Assembly: GCF_044372965.1 (NCBI RefSeq)
Contig: NZ_JBILQX010000033.1
Span: 1-27,781, forward strand
Direction: 5' to 3'
DNA length: 27,781 nt
Source: Elstera sp044372965
Lineage (GTDB): Bacteria; Pseudomonadota; Alphaproteobacteria; Elsterales; Elsteraceae
Below the pieces are notes generated by a model. That model did no database searches, was not told the DNA's origin, and saw only the letters and a list, made by a program, of their open reading frames with translations. Of the stretch, positions 14,252 through 20,540 are shown piece after piece (within the stretch, counting starts at the first letter, position 1; the number at the start of each line of letters is the position of its first letter). The position numbers were made by a program, and so were the translations under genes.

Positions 14252-16090
14252 GTGACCGCCCCTTCCGTTCAAGCCTCCCCTAAGCCCGACCGCGAATCGC
14301 CCTTGCGCACGCTCGCCCCGCACCTGTGGCCAAAGGGCGAAACCGAGCTGAAAACCCGCGTTGTGCTGGCGCTCGCCTTGCTCAGTCTCTCGAAGATTTC
14401 GGGCGTTTACGTGCCGATTCTCTTCAAACACGCCATCGATGCCTTGAGCGCGAAGGGCGTGGACGGCCTGATCCTCGCTCCCATTGGCATCATCATCGCC
14501 TATGGTGTGCTGCGCGTGCTCAGCCAGGCGTTCGGCGAATTGCGCGATGCCGTGTTTGCCAAAGTCGCTCAGCGCGCCATTCGCCGGGTGGGGCTCGATA
14601 CGTTCAAGCATTTGCATGCGCTCTCTCTACGCTTTCACCTGGACCGGCAAACCGGCGGCCTGTCGCGCGCCATTGAGCGCGGCACCAAGGGCATTGAATT
14701 TCTGCTGCAGTTCATGCTGTTCAACGTTCTGCCGACGCTGCTGGAAATCACCCTGGTGTGCGGTATCCTCTGGAACCTTTATTCCATTGAATATGCCGCC
14801 ATCACCTTTGCCACCATTATCGGTTACATCGTTTTCACCATTGTCCTCACCGAATGGCGCACGAAATACCGCCGCGAGATGAACGACCGCGATTCAGAAG
14901 CCACCACCAAAGCCGTCGATAGCCTGTTGAACTATGAAACGGTTAAATATTTCGGCAATGAATTGCACGAGGCAAACCGCTTCGATAAGGCCCTGCAGGC
15001 CTATGAAAAGGCCGCCGTGCGCAGCCAAGTCAGTCTTTCGGCCCTCAACGTCGGCCAAGGCACGATTATCGCCATCGGGCTGATTGCTGTCATGAGCATG
15101 ACCGCGCAAGGCGTTGCCGACGGCAGCATGACCGTGGGCGATTTGGTGCTGGTGAATACCTTCCTTATTCAGCTTTATATGCCGCTCAACTTCTTGGGTT
15201 TCGTCTACCGCCAGATCCGTCAGTCGCTGACCGATATGGAGCAGATGTTCAGCCTGCTGCGGGTTGAGCGCGAAGTCGCCGATACCCAAGGCGCCCCCGC
15301 GCTTGTCGTCGATGGCGGCGAAGTGCAGTTCGATGCGGTTGATTTCGGCTATGACGCCCGCCGCCCTATTCTGCAGGGTGTCAGCTTTACAATTCCCGCA
15401 GGCAAAACCTTGGCCGTTGTCGGCTCCTCCGGCGCAGGGAAATCGACCCTGTCGCGCCTGTTGTACCGTTTCTATGACGTAACAGATGGCGCAATCCGCA
15501 TCGATGGCCAGGATATTCGCGCCGTTTCGCAATCCTCCTTGCGCAAGATCATCGGCATCGTCCCGCAAGATACCGTGCTGTTCAACGATACGATCTACTA
15601 CAACATCCTCTATGGCCGCCCCGACGCAACCCCGGCGGAAGTGGAAGAAGCTGCGCGCCTAGCCCGGATTCACGATTTCATTCTATCACTCCCCGACGGC
15701 TATCAAAGCAAGGTGGGTGAGCGCGGCTTGAAGCTTTCGGGCGGTGAAAAGCAGCGCGTGGCCATTGCCCGCGTCATCTTGAAGCGCGCGCGCCTGCTGA
15801 TTTTCGATGAAGCCACCAGCGCGCTCGATACCAAGACCGAAAAGCAGATTCAGGAAAGTCTCGATCAGGTCTCCGAAAACCGCACCACCTTGATTATAGC
15901 GCACCGCTTATCCACGGTGATCGGGGCCGATGAAATCCTGGTTCTCGACAAAGGCGAAGTGGCCGAACGCGGTAGCCACGCGGAACTTTTGGTGCGCAAT
16001 GGGCGTTATGCCCGTATGTGGCAGCAGCAGTTGAGCGACCTTGCAGAAGATGCAGGCCCGCCCCCCGCCCTTAACCCGTCGACAGCCTAA
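14252..16090 (+). CDS. Atm1-type ABC exporter (fused permease and ATPase)
   Basis: A 612-aa half-transporter of the Atm1/HMT1 subfamily that forms a homodimer in the inner membrane. Family members export glutathione-linked sulfur or metal species and are tied to iron-sulfur and heavy-metal homeostasis. Membrane helices lie between about 36 and 325. The intracellular segment NYETVKYFGNE at 227-237 is a hallmark of the Atm1 group. The nucleotide-binding domain has Walker A GSSGAGKST (391-399), signature LSGGE (495-499), Walker B LLIFDEATSALD (515-526) and the H-loop IIAHRLSTV. It starts with GTG at 14252, with AAGGA 7 nt upstream; no better ATG is available. A Dps-like ferritin gene follows 45 bp later with an Irr-like repeat between them, which fits an iron-related role. 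The exact substrate is not known from sequence. Confidence 0.92.
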   Translation: MTAPSVQASPKPDRESPLRTLAPHLWPKGETELKTRVVLALALLSLSKISGVYVPILFKHAIDALSAKGVDGLILAPIGIIIAYGVLRVLSQAFGELRDAVFAKVAQRAIRRVGLDTFKHLHALSLRFHLDRQTGGLSRAIERGTKGIEFLLQFMLFNVLPTLLEITLVCGILWNLYSIEYAAITFATIIGYIVFTIVLTEWRTKYRREMNDRDSEATTKAVDSLLNYETVKYFGNELHEANRFDKALQAYEKAAVRSQVSLSALNVGQGTIIAIGLIAVMSMTAQGVADGSMTVGDLVLVNTFLIQLYMPLNFLGFVYRQIRQSLTDMEQMFSLLRVEREVADTQGAPALVVDGGEVQFDAVDFGYDARRPILQGVSFTIPAGKTLAVVGSSGAGKSTLSRLLYRFYDVTDGAIRIDGQDIRAVSQSSLRKIIGIVPQDTVLFNDTIYYNILYGRPDATPAEVEEAARLARIHDFILSLPDGYQSKVGERGLKLSGGEKQRVAIARVILKRARLLIFDEATSALDTKTEKQIQESLDQVSENRTTLIIAHRLSTVIGADEILVLDKGEVAERGSHAELLVRNGRYARMWQQQLSDLAEDAGPPPALNPSTA

Positions 16091-16105
16091 GGCCCTTCGG
16101 GTATA

Positions 16106-16120
16106 TTGGAATTATTCTAA
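16106..16120. promoter_or_regulatory. Irr/ICE-like inverted repeat upstream of the Dps-like gene
   Basis: TTGGAA-TTA-TTCTAA is an inverted repeat with 5 of 6 bases matching between arms and a 3-bp centre. It resembles the alphaproteobacterial iron control element bound by Irr, which I recall as built from TTAGAA/TTCTAA half-sites. It ends 15 bp before the ATG at 16136 and overlaps a TATATT that could be a -10 box. The downstream gene is for an iron-storage-type protein, which fits. Binding is inferred; the site is short and imperfect. Confidence 0.45.
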
Positions 16121-16135
16121 TCAAGGAGACGCATT

Positions 16136-16585
16136 ATGGCTAAACACTCCAATCAAGATGTCGCCACTGCCCTCGGCGTGCTGCTGGCCGATAGCTATAT
16201 TTTGGCGCTCAAAACCCAGAACTATCACTGGAACGTCGTCGGGTCCGATTTCGTTCAGTTGCACCAATTGTTTGGAGATCAATACGAAGCGCTCTCCGGT
16301 GCCGTCGACGAGATTGCCGAGCGTATCCGCGCCCTCGGTTTCCCGGCCCCAGCCTCCTTCGGCGAGTTTACCGACCGCGCGAGCGTTAAAAGCACCGCCG
16401 GGCATCCGCCCGCGCGCGAGATGATTACCGCCCTGCGCGACGATCATCTGACCGCTGCCAAAGCGGCCTATGCCGTTATCAAAGCCGCCGAAGCCGCCGG
16501 TGATGAGTCCAGCGCCGATCTGGCCACGGGCCGCGTCACCGAACACGAGAAAGCCGCGTGGATGCTCTCGGCATTGCTGGGCTAA
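16136..16585 (+). CDS. Dps-like ferritin family protein
   Basis: A 149-aa member of the Dps/ferritin-like family, expected to form a 12-subunit shell that oxidises and stores iron and protects DNA from oxidative damage. Family features visible are LKTQNYHWNV with H31, H43 fifteen residues before D58, and DEIAERIRALG with E62; these match the usual inter-subunit ferroxidase positions H31, H43, D58 and E62. The expected acidic residue four after H43 is glycine (G47), with D48 next to it, which is unusual. AAGGAG 7 nt before the ATG is a strong ribosome binding site. No lysine-rich DNA-binding tail is present at the N-terminus. It follows the Atm1-type exporter by 45 bp and has an Irr-like repeat upstream, so iron regulation is plausible. 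No stress function can be confirmed from sequence. Confidence 0.9.
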   Translation: MAKHSNQDVATALGVLLADSYILALKTQNYHWNVVGSDFVQLHQLFGDQYEALSGAVDEIAERIRALGFPAPASFGEFTDRASVKSTAGHPPAREMITALRDDHLTAAKAAYAVIKAAEAAGDESSADLATGRVTEHEKAAWMLSALLG

Positions 16586-16595
16586 GGACGATGAC

Positions 16596-16647
16596 TTAGG
16601 GGGCTTTACCCCTAACAACCCCACCCAAGGGCAGATCTGCCCTTGGG
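16596..16647. repeat. Twin intergenic hairpins between convergent genes
   Basis: TTAGGGG-GCTTTA-CCCCTAA (16596-16615) is a 7-bp stem with a 6-nt loop. Nine bases later a perfect 24-bp palindrome occupies 16624-16647, with arms CCCAAGGGCAGA / TCTGCCCTTGGG. They lie between the Dps-like gene and the convergent LysR-type gene. Only a loose T-rich stretch (GGGTTTTATT) follows about 5 bp later. They may terminate both transcripts, or be a copy of a dispersed palindromic element, since paired hairpins of this form recur in genomes of related bacteria as I recall. Confidence 0.65.
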
Positions 16648-16680
16648 GAACCGGGTTTTATTGCGATACCGATATGAACA

Positions 16681-17568
16681 TCACCGCAGCCACGCGCGAA
16701 ATGCCTCAAACGCTGGGATCATTTCGGAATCGGGACGATAGATCAGACACCAAGCCGCCCCTTTCGGCACGCTGAGATCGAAGGGCGCGACGAGGCGGCC
16801 TGCCGCCAAATCCTGTTCCACGAACGGACGACGCGCGAGGGCAACGCCAAGCCCGTCCAGCGCCGCTTGCAGCGCAAAAGCATGAAAATCGAACCAGAGC
16901 GCGCCCGCCGTGCCCATTTTCGGCGCGAGCCCCGCCGCGCGCAGCCAAATCGGCCATTCGTCTTCGGCGTGGCGGACATGCAGCAGCGTTTCCCCGGTGA
17001 GATCGGTCGGGCGGCGCAGGCGGGCGGCGACGCTGGGCGATGCCACCGGAAAGAGATCGGCGGTAAAGAGGGGTTCCGCCATCAACCCATCCGGCCGCAG
17101 TCCGGTTTGGTCGGTCAGGCGGATCGCCGCCGTAATCCCCTCCGCCAGCAGCGACACCGGCCCCGCCTCCTCCACCATCACCGAGGTTGAGAGGCGCACC
17201 TCGTAGCTCGGGTGCTGGCGGTGAAACTCGGGCAGGCGGGGGATCAGCCAGCGGATCGCCACCGTTGGGCCGCACGCCAGGGTCAGCACCCCTTCCGGCT
17301 GAGTCGCCAATTTTTCCGTTGCGAGAGCGATACGATCAAACGAATCGGTTAAAACCGGGCCATAGGCCGCGCCGCGTTGGGTGAGGGAGAGGATATTCCC
17401 ACGCCGCTCGAACAGCGCCACGCCGAGACGCGCTTCCAGTCCCTTCACCAATTGGCTCACCGCCGCTTGGCTCACCCCCAATTCCGCCGCCGCCGCCGTA
17501 AAACTGCCGGTGCGGGCAGCAGCTTCAAAGGCTTTCAGGGCATTGAGGGGGGGCAAACGGCGGCTCAT
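16681..17568 (-). CDS. LysR-type transcriptional regulator (GcvA-like)
   Basis: A 295-aa LysR-family DNA-binding regulator. The N-terminus PPLNALKAFEAAARTGSFTA begins the winged helix-turn-helix, which continues through AAELGVSQAAVSQLVKGLEARLGVALFERRG (about 29-60). The opening RLPPLNAL is characteristic of the GcvA group, whose members control glycine cleavage, beta-lactamase or other genes. The C-terminal co-inducer domain includes VLTLACGPTVAIRWLIPRLPEFHRQHPSYEVRLST and ends PAFEAFRAWLR. It is divergent from the DUF2892/sigma gene group with a gap of about 134 bp, the usual place for LysR targets, so it may control that group. The small inducer is unknown. Confidence 0.92.
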   Translation of the reverse strand: MSRRLPPLNALKAFEAAARTGSFTAAAAELGVSQAAVSQLVKGLEARLGVALFERRGNILSLTQRGAAYGPVLTDSFDRIALATEKLATQPEGVLTLACGPTVAIRWLIPRLPEFHRQHPSYEVRLSTSVMVEEAGPVSLLAEGITAAIRLTDQTGLRPDGLMAEPLFTADLFPVASPSVAARLRRPTDLTGETLLHVRHAEDEWPIWLRAAGLAPKMGTAGALWFDFHAFALQAALDGLGVALARRPFVEQDLAAGRLVAPFDLSVPKGAAWCLIYRPDSEMIPAFEAFRAWLR

Positions 17569-17702
17569 CGCGCCACATCAGCGCAAGCGCCCCGCCGACG
17601 CCAGATTTTTTTTATGCCCTCGTGAACCCTTTGCCCGATTCGGCCGCTCTTAAGAGATGAGGCCCCTCATGGGGAGGTGTCGAAACACGAAGGGTGCGTT
17701 TC

Positions 17703-17909
17703 ATGTTCTGGTTAAAAAACATTCCGGTTTGGGAACGGGTACTGCGTTTTCTCATTGGCGGCGGGTTGATCGCCGCCGGTTTCCTGCAAACCTCCCCCGC
17801 CTGGAGCGGCGGGCTGATTATCGGCGGCATTACAGCTATTCTAACCGGCATTATCGGCTTCTGCCCCGCCTGCGCGCTTGCCGGGCGACGACTTGACCGA
17901 AAAGCGTAA
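17703..17909 (+). CDS. DUF2892 small membrane protein
   Basis: A 68-aa inner-membrane protein of the DUF2892 (YgaP transmembrane-like) family. The N-terminus MFWLKNIPVWERVLRFLIGG leads into two hydrophobic helices, about 16-28 and 34-55. The C-terminal GFCPACALAGRRL carries the conserved C-P-x-C pair of the family. The function is unknown; in YgaP such a segment anchors a rhodanese domain, which is absent here. The ATG at 17703 has GAAGGG 8 nt upstream. A GTG at 17694 in the same frame would add three residues but overlaps that site. The sigma-factor gene starts 8 nt after its stop, so the two are surely in one transcript. Confidence 0.85.
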   Translation: MFWLKNIPVWERVLRFLIGGGLIAAGFLQTSPAWSGGLIIGGITAILTGIIGFCPACALAGRRLDRKA

Positions 17910-17917
17910 GGAGCCGA

Positions 17918-18451
17918 ATGCGCCCCCCTATTCCCAACCGCGTGATCGAAGCCGCCCAGGCCGGGGATACGGGGGCGCTGGCCCTCTTGCTCGATCTCAC
18001 CCAGCCCGATATTCGCCGTTACGCCCAGCGCTACTGTGCCCGCGCGGGCGATATTGATGATGCGATGCAAGATACACTGATCGCGCTCTATCGCCATATT
18101 GGCCATCTTCAGAAGGTCGCCGCCTTCAGCGGGTGGCTGATGCGGATCGTTCAGCGCGCCTGCTATCGTGCCCTCTCCCCTCTTTTCGGTTTCGAAACGC
18201 TCGAGGATTCGGGTGAAAAGCTGCTTGCGGCCCGGCCCCTGCCCGATCTGCGGATTGACCTAGCCCGCAGCCTTGCCGCTTTGCCCGAGGTAGACCGCCG
18301 CATCCTGCTGTTGCGCGACGGGGAACAGCAGACCCTGGCCGATATTGCGCGGCGCGTGAACCTATCGGTCCCCGCCGTAAAAAGCCGCCTGCACCGCGCC
18401 CGCGCGGTGATCCGGCAAAACTTGCTCGCCCGCGCGACGGAGGAGCGTTAG
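17918..18451 (+). CDS. RNA polymerase sigma factor, ECF-like sigma-70 family
   Basis: A 177-aa short sigma factor with only regions 2 and 4, as in extracytoplasmic-function sigma factors. Region 2 (about 10-85) includes DIDDAMQDTLIALYRHIGHL and FSGWLMRIVQRACYRALS. Region 4 (about 117-170) includes LPEVDRRILLLRDGEQQTLADIA and the helix-turn-helix VNLSVPAVKSRLHRARAVIR. AAGGAG directly before the ATG makes a strong start, 8 nt after the DUF2892 stop. No recognisable anti-sigma factor gene is adjacent; the small membrane protein upstream could act as one, but nothing in its sequence shows it. The last codons and stop lie in the first copy of a 28-bp tandem repeat, so the C-terminus (ATEER) may have been altered by that duplication. 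Its regulon is unknown. Confidence 0.88.
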   Translation: MRPPIPNRVIEAAQAGDTGALALLLDLTQPDIRRYAQRYCARAGDIDDAMQDTLIALYRHIGHLQKVAAFSGWLMRIVQRACYRALSPLFGFETLEDSGEKLLAARPLPDLRIDLARSLAALPEVDRRILLLRDGEQQTLADIARRVNLSVPAVKSRLHRARAVIRQNLLARATEER

Positions 18452-18510
18452 ACGGTGCGGTGCGACGGAGGAGCGCTAGACGGTGCGGTGCGACGGAGGA
18501 GCGCTAGACG
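18434..18510 (+). repeat. 28-bp tandem repeat, 2.75 copies, across the sigma-factor stop
   Basis: A 28-bp unit starting GCGACGGAGGAGCG and ending GACGGTGCGGT occurs at 18434-18461, 18462-18489 and, shortened to 21 bases, at 18490-18510. The copies differ only at one T/C position, in the first copy. Each copy carries GGAGGA, like a ribosome binding site, and a TAG. The first TAG is the sigma-factor stop (18449-18451). The array fills most of the gap to the ccmB-like ATG at 18541, which itself has no clear binding site nearby. The near-identity points to recent duplication, probably by replication slippage. Confidence 0.95.
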
Positions 18511-18540
18511 CTGTCGCGCGCCGCCCGTACAGTCACCGGT

Positions 18541-19200
18541 ATGGGAGCTTTCTTTCGTCACGAACTGCGGTTAGCCCTTCGGCAAGCATCGGACCTGATG
18601 CCCGTGCTGATCTTTTTTGTGCTGGCCGCAACCTTGTTTCCGCTTGGCGTGGGGCCGGAACCCATGCTGTTGGGGCGGATTGCCAGCGGCATCGTGTGGG
18701 TCACGGCCCTGCTCGCCGCCATGCTGTCGCTCGACCGGATGTTCGAGGCGGATTATGCCGACGGAACGCTGGAGTTGCTCGCCCTCTCGCCGCAGCCGCT
18801 GGCCCTGTTCGCCGCCACGAAAATCGCCGTGCATTGGCTTACCACCGGCCTGCCGCTGCTGCTGCTCTCGCCCCTGCTCGGCGTGATGCTCAATCTGCCC
18901 ACCGAAGCCTATGGCGCGCTTCTGCTCTCCATGGCCCTTGGAACGCCCTGCCTGAGCCTGATCGGGGCCATCGGCGCATCGGTGACGCTGGGCGCGCGGC
19001 GGGGCGGGGCGCTTGTGCCGCTGCTGGTGCTGCCGCTGGTGCTACCGGTGCTGATCTTCGGCGTCAGCGCGGTGGAAGGCGCGGCAACGGGGCTGGGGGC
19101 TGGCCCGGCGTTACTGGTTTTGGGCGCGTTGCTCGCCGTCGCTCTGCCGCTCGCGCCAATGGTCGTTGCAGGAGCGTTACGATTAGCGGTGAGCGATTAA
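18541..19200 (+). CDS. ccmB: CcmB, haem exporter membrane subunit
   Basis: A 219-aa inner-membrane protein of the CcmB family, the permease subunit of the CcmAB ABC complex that works with CcmC, CcmD and CcmE in cytochrome c maturation. The opening FFRHELRLALRQASDLMPVLIFFVLAATLFPLGVGPEP is characteristic, as are FEADYADGTLELLALSP and LGTPCLSLIGAIGASVTLGAR. About six hydrophobic helices are seen. It is unusual in lacking an adjacent ccmA or ccmC: upstream is the sigma-factor gene, downstream the convergent sucB. The ATG at 18541 has no good Shine-Dalgarno sequence, while the repeat upstream holds three GGAGGA motifs, the closest 40 nt away. There is no ATG, GTG or TTG in frame between the preceding stop (18505) and 18541. 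The cytochrome c at 10970 is one possible client of the maturation system. Confidence 0.9.
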   Translation: MGAFFRHELRLALRQASDLMPVLIFFVLAATLFPLGVGPEPMLLGRIASGIVWVTALLAAMLSLDRMFEADYADGTLELLALSPQPLALFAATKIAVHWLTTGLPLLLLSPLLGVMLNLPTEAYGALLLSMALGTPCLSLIGAIGASVTLGARRGGALVPLLVLPLVLPVLIFGVSAVEGAATGLGAGPALLVLGALLAVALPLAPMVVAGALRLAVSD

Positions 19201-19203
19201 ACA

Positions 19204-19237
19204 AAAACCCCCGCCGGATCGCTCCGGCGGGGGTTTT
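19204..19237. terminator. Bidirectional intrinsic terminator between ccmB and sucB
   Basis: The arms 19204-19218 (AAAACCCCCGCCGGA) and 19223-19237 (TCCGGCGGGGGTTTT) form a perfect 15-bp stem with a TCGC loop. A-run and T-run ends work on both strands, so it can end both ccmB (plus) and sucB (minus). It begins 4 bp after the ccmB stop and ends 15 bp before the sucB stop. Confidence 0.96.
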
Positions 19238-19252
19238 CTTTAACCGTTACGC

Positions 19253-20473
19253 TTAGATATCGAACAGCAGGCGGCGAGGATCCTCAATGAGATCCTTCAC
19301 CTTCACAAGGAAGGTCACGGCTTCGCGGCCATCGATAATGCGGTGATCGTAGGAGAGCGCCAGATACATCATCGGGCGGATTTCGATACGGTCACCCGCC
19401 TTGTCCGAAATCACCATCGGGCGCTTCTGGATTTTGTGCATCCCAAGGATACCGGACTGCGGCGTATTCAGGATCGGCGTGGACAGGAGCGAGCCATAGA
19501 CCCCACCATTGGAGATGGTGAAGGTGCCGCCCTGGAGATCTTCCAGCGCAAGCTTGCCGTCGCGGGCGCGCTTACCAAGCTCGGCGATCTTCTTTTCGAT
19601 ATCGGCAAAACCAAGCGCATCCGCATCGCGCAAGACCGGCACGACCAGGCCCTGCTCGGTGCCCACGGCAACGCCGATGTCGTAATAGTTCTTATAGACG
19701 ATTTCATCGCCATCGATTTCGCCGTTCACCGCCGGAAGCTCTTTCAGCGCGGCGATACAGGCTTTCACGAAGATCGACATGAAGCCGAGCTTTACGCCGT
19801 GCTTCTTTTCGAAAGCGTCATTGTACTGAGTGCGGAACGCCATCGCCGCCGACATATCCACCTCGTTGAAGGTGGTGAGAATGGCGGCGGTGTTTTGCGC
19901 CTGCTTCAGACGTTCGGCGATGCGCTTGCGCAGGCGGGTCATCCGCACGCGCTCGTCGCGCGGGCCGGAGGACACCGGAGCCGAGGCGGCAACCGCTGCC
20001 GGGGCCGTGCCGACTTTCGCCGCCAACGCATCGATCACATCGCCCTTGGTCACGCGGCCATCTTTGCCGGAACCGGGGATCGTCGAGGCCGAGAGGTTGT
20101 TCTCGGTGATCAGCTTAGCCGCTGCCGGAAGCGGTGCATGGGCCGCAGCCGGAGCAGCCGCCGCCACGGGGGCCGCAACGGGTGCGGGGGCCGGGGCCGG
20201 GGCAGCCGCCGGAGCCGCAACGGGCTTAGCCGCACCATCGCCACCGATCACGCCGAGGAGGGCCGCCACACCGACGGTCACGCCTTCGGCCGCGACGATA
20301 TCGGTGAGCGTTCCCGCCGCCGGGGCGTTCACTTCCAGCGTCACCTTATCGGTTTCAAGCTCGACCAGCGCTTCATCGGCCTTCACCGAATCGCCAACCT
20401 TTTTGAGCCACTTGGCTACCGTTGCTTCCGAGACCGATTCGCCCAGGGTGGGGACTTTGATTTCGATGGCCAT
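19253..20473 (-). CDS. sucB: Dihydrolipoyllysine-residue succinyltransferase (E2 of 2-oxoglutarate dehydrogenase)
   Basis: The E2 core of the 2-oxoglutarate dehydrogenase complex. It moves the succinyl group from the E1 thiamine intermediate through a lipoyl arm to CoA. The 406 residues show a lipoyl domain at 1-76 with the lipoylated lysine K43 in ETDKV, an alanine-proline-rich flexible linker (about 80-120), a peripheral subunit-binding domain near 122-158 (AAKLITENNL... DGRVTKGDV), and a catalytic domain with H377 and D381 in SYDHRIIDGR. The open frame extends upstream, but the ATG at 20473 gives the normal MAIEIKVPTLGES start and has GAGGA 4 nt before it. It follows sucA, and no lpd gene is found after it; a bidirectional terminator ends the operon, so E3 must come from elsewhere. 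Confidence 0.97.
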   Translation of the reverse strand: MAIEIKVPTLGESVSEATVAKWLKKVGDSVKADEALVELETDKVTLEVNAPAAGTLTDIVAAEGVTVGVAALLGVIGGDGAAKPVAAPAAAPAPAPAPVAAPVAAAAPAAAHAPLPAAAKLITENNLSASTIPGSGKDGRVTKGDVIDALAAKVGTAPAAVAASAPVSSGPRDERVRMTRLRKRIAERLKQAQNTAAILTTFNEVDMSAAMAFRTQYNDAFEKKHGVKLGFMSIFVKACIAALKELPAVNGEIDGDEIVYKNYYDIGVAVGTEQGLVVPVLRDADALGFADIEKKIAELGKRARDGKLALEDLQGGTFTISNGGVYGSLLSTPILNTPQSGILGMHKIQKRPMVISDKAGDRIEIRPMMYLALSYDHRIIDGREAVTFLVKVKDLIEDPRRLLFDI

Positions 20474-20540
20474 TCTATCCTCAACCTTATCACCAAGGGG
20501 CGCGCGCACTGAGCGCGCCCGACTGAGTTTCGTTTCGGGC

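Noticed and set aside
18434..18510. CRISPR-like array
   Set aside because: The copies abut without spacers and number fewer than three, so this is a simple tandem duplication, and no cas gene is present.
18511..18540. CTG at 18511 as a ccmB start behind the third GGAGGA
   Set aside because: Spacing to GGAGGA (10 nt) is possible, but CTG starts are very rare and the protein family aligns from the ATG at 18541.
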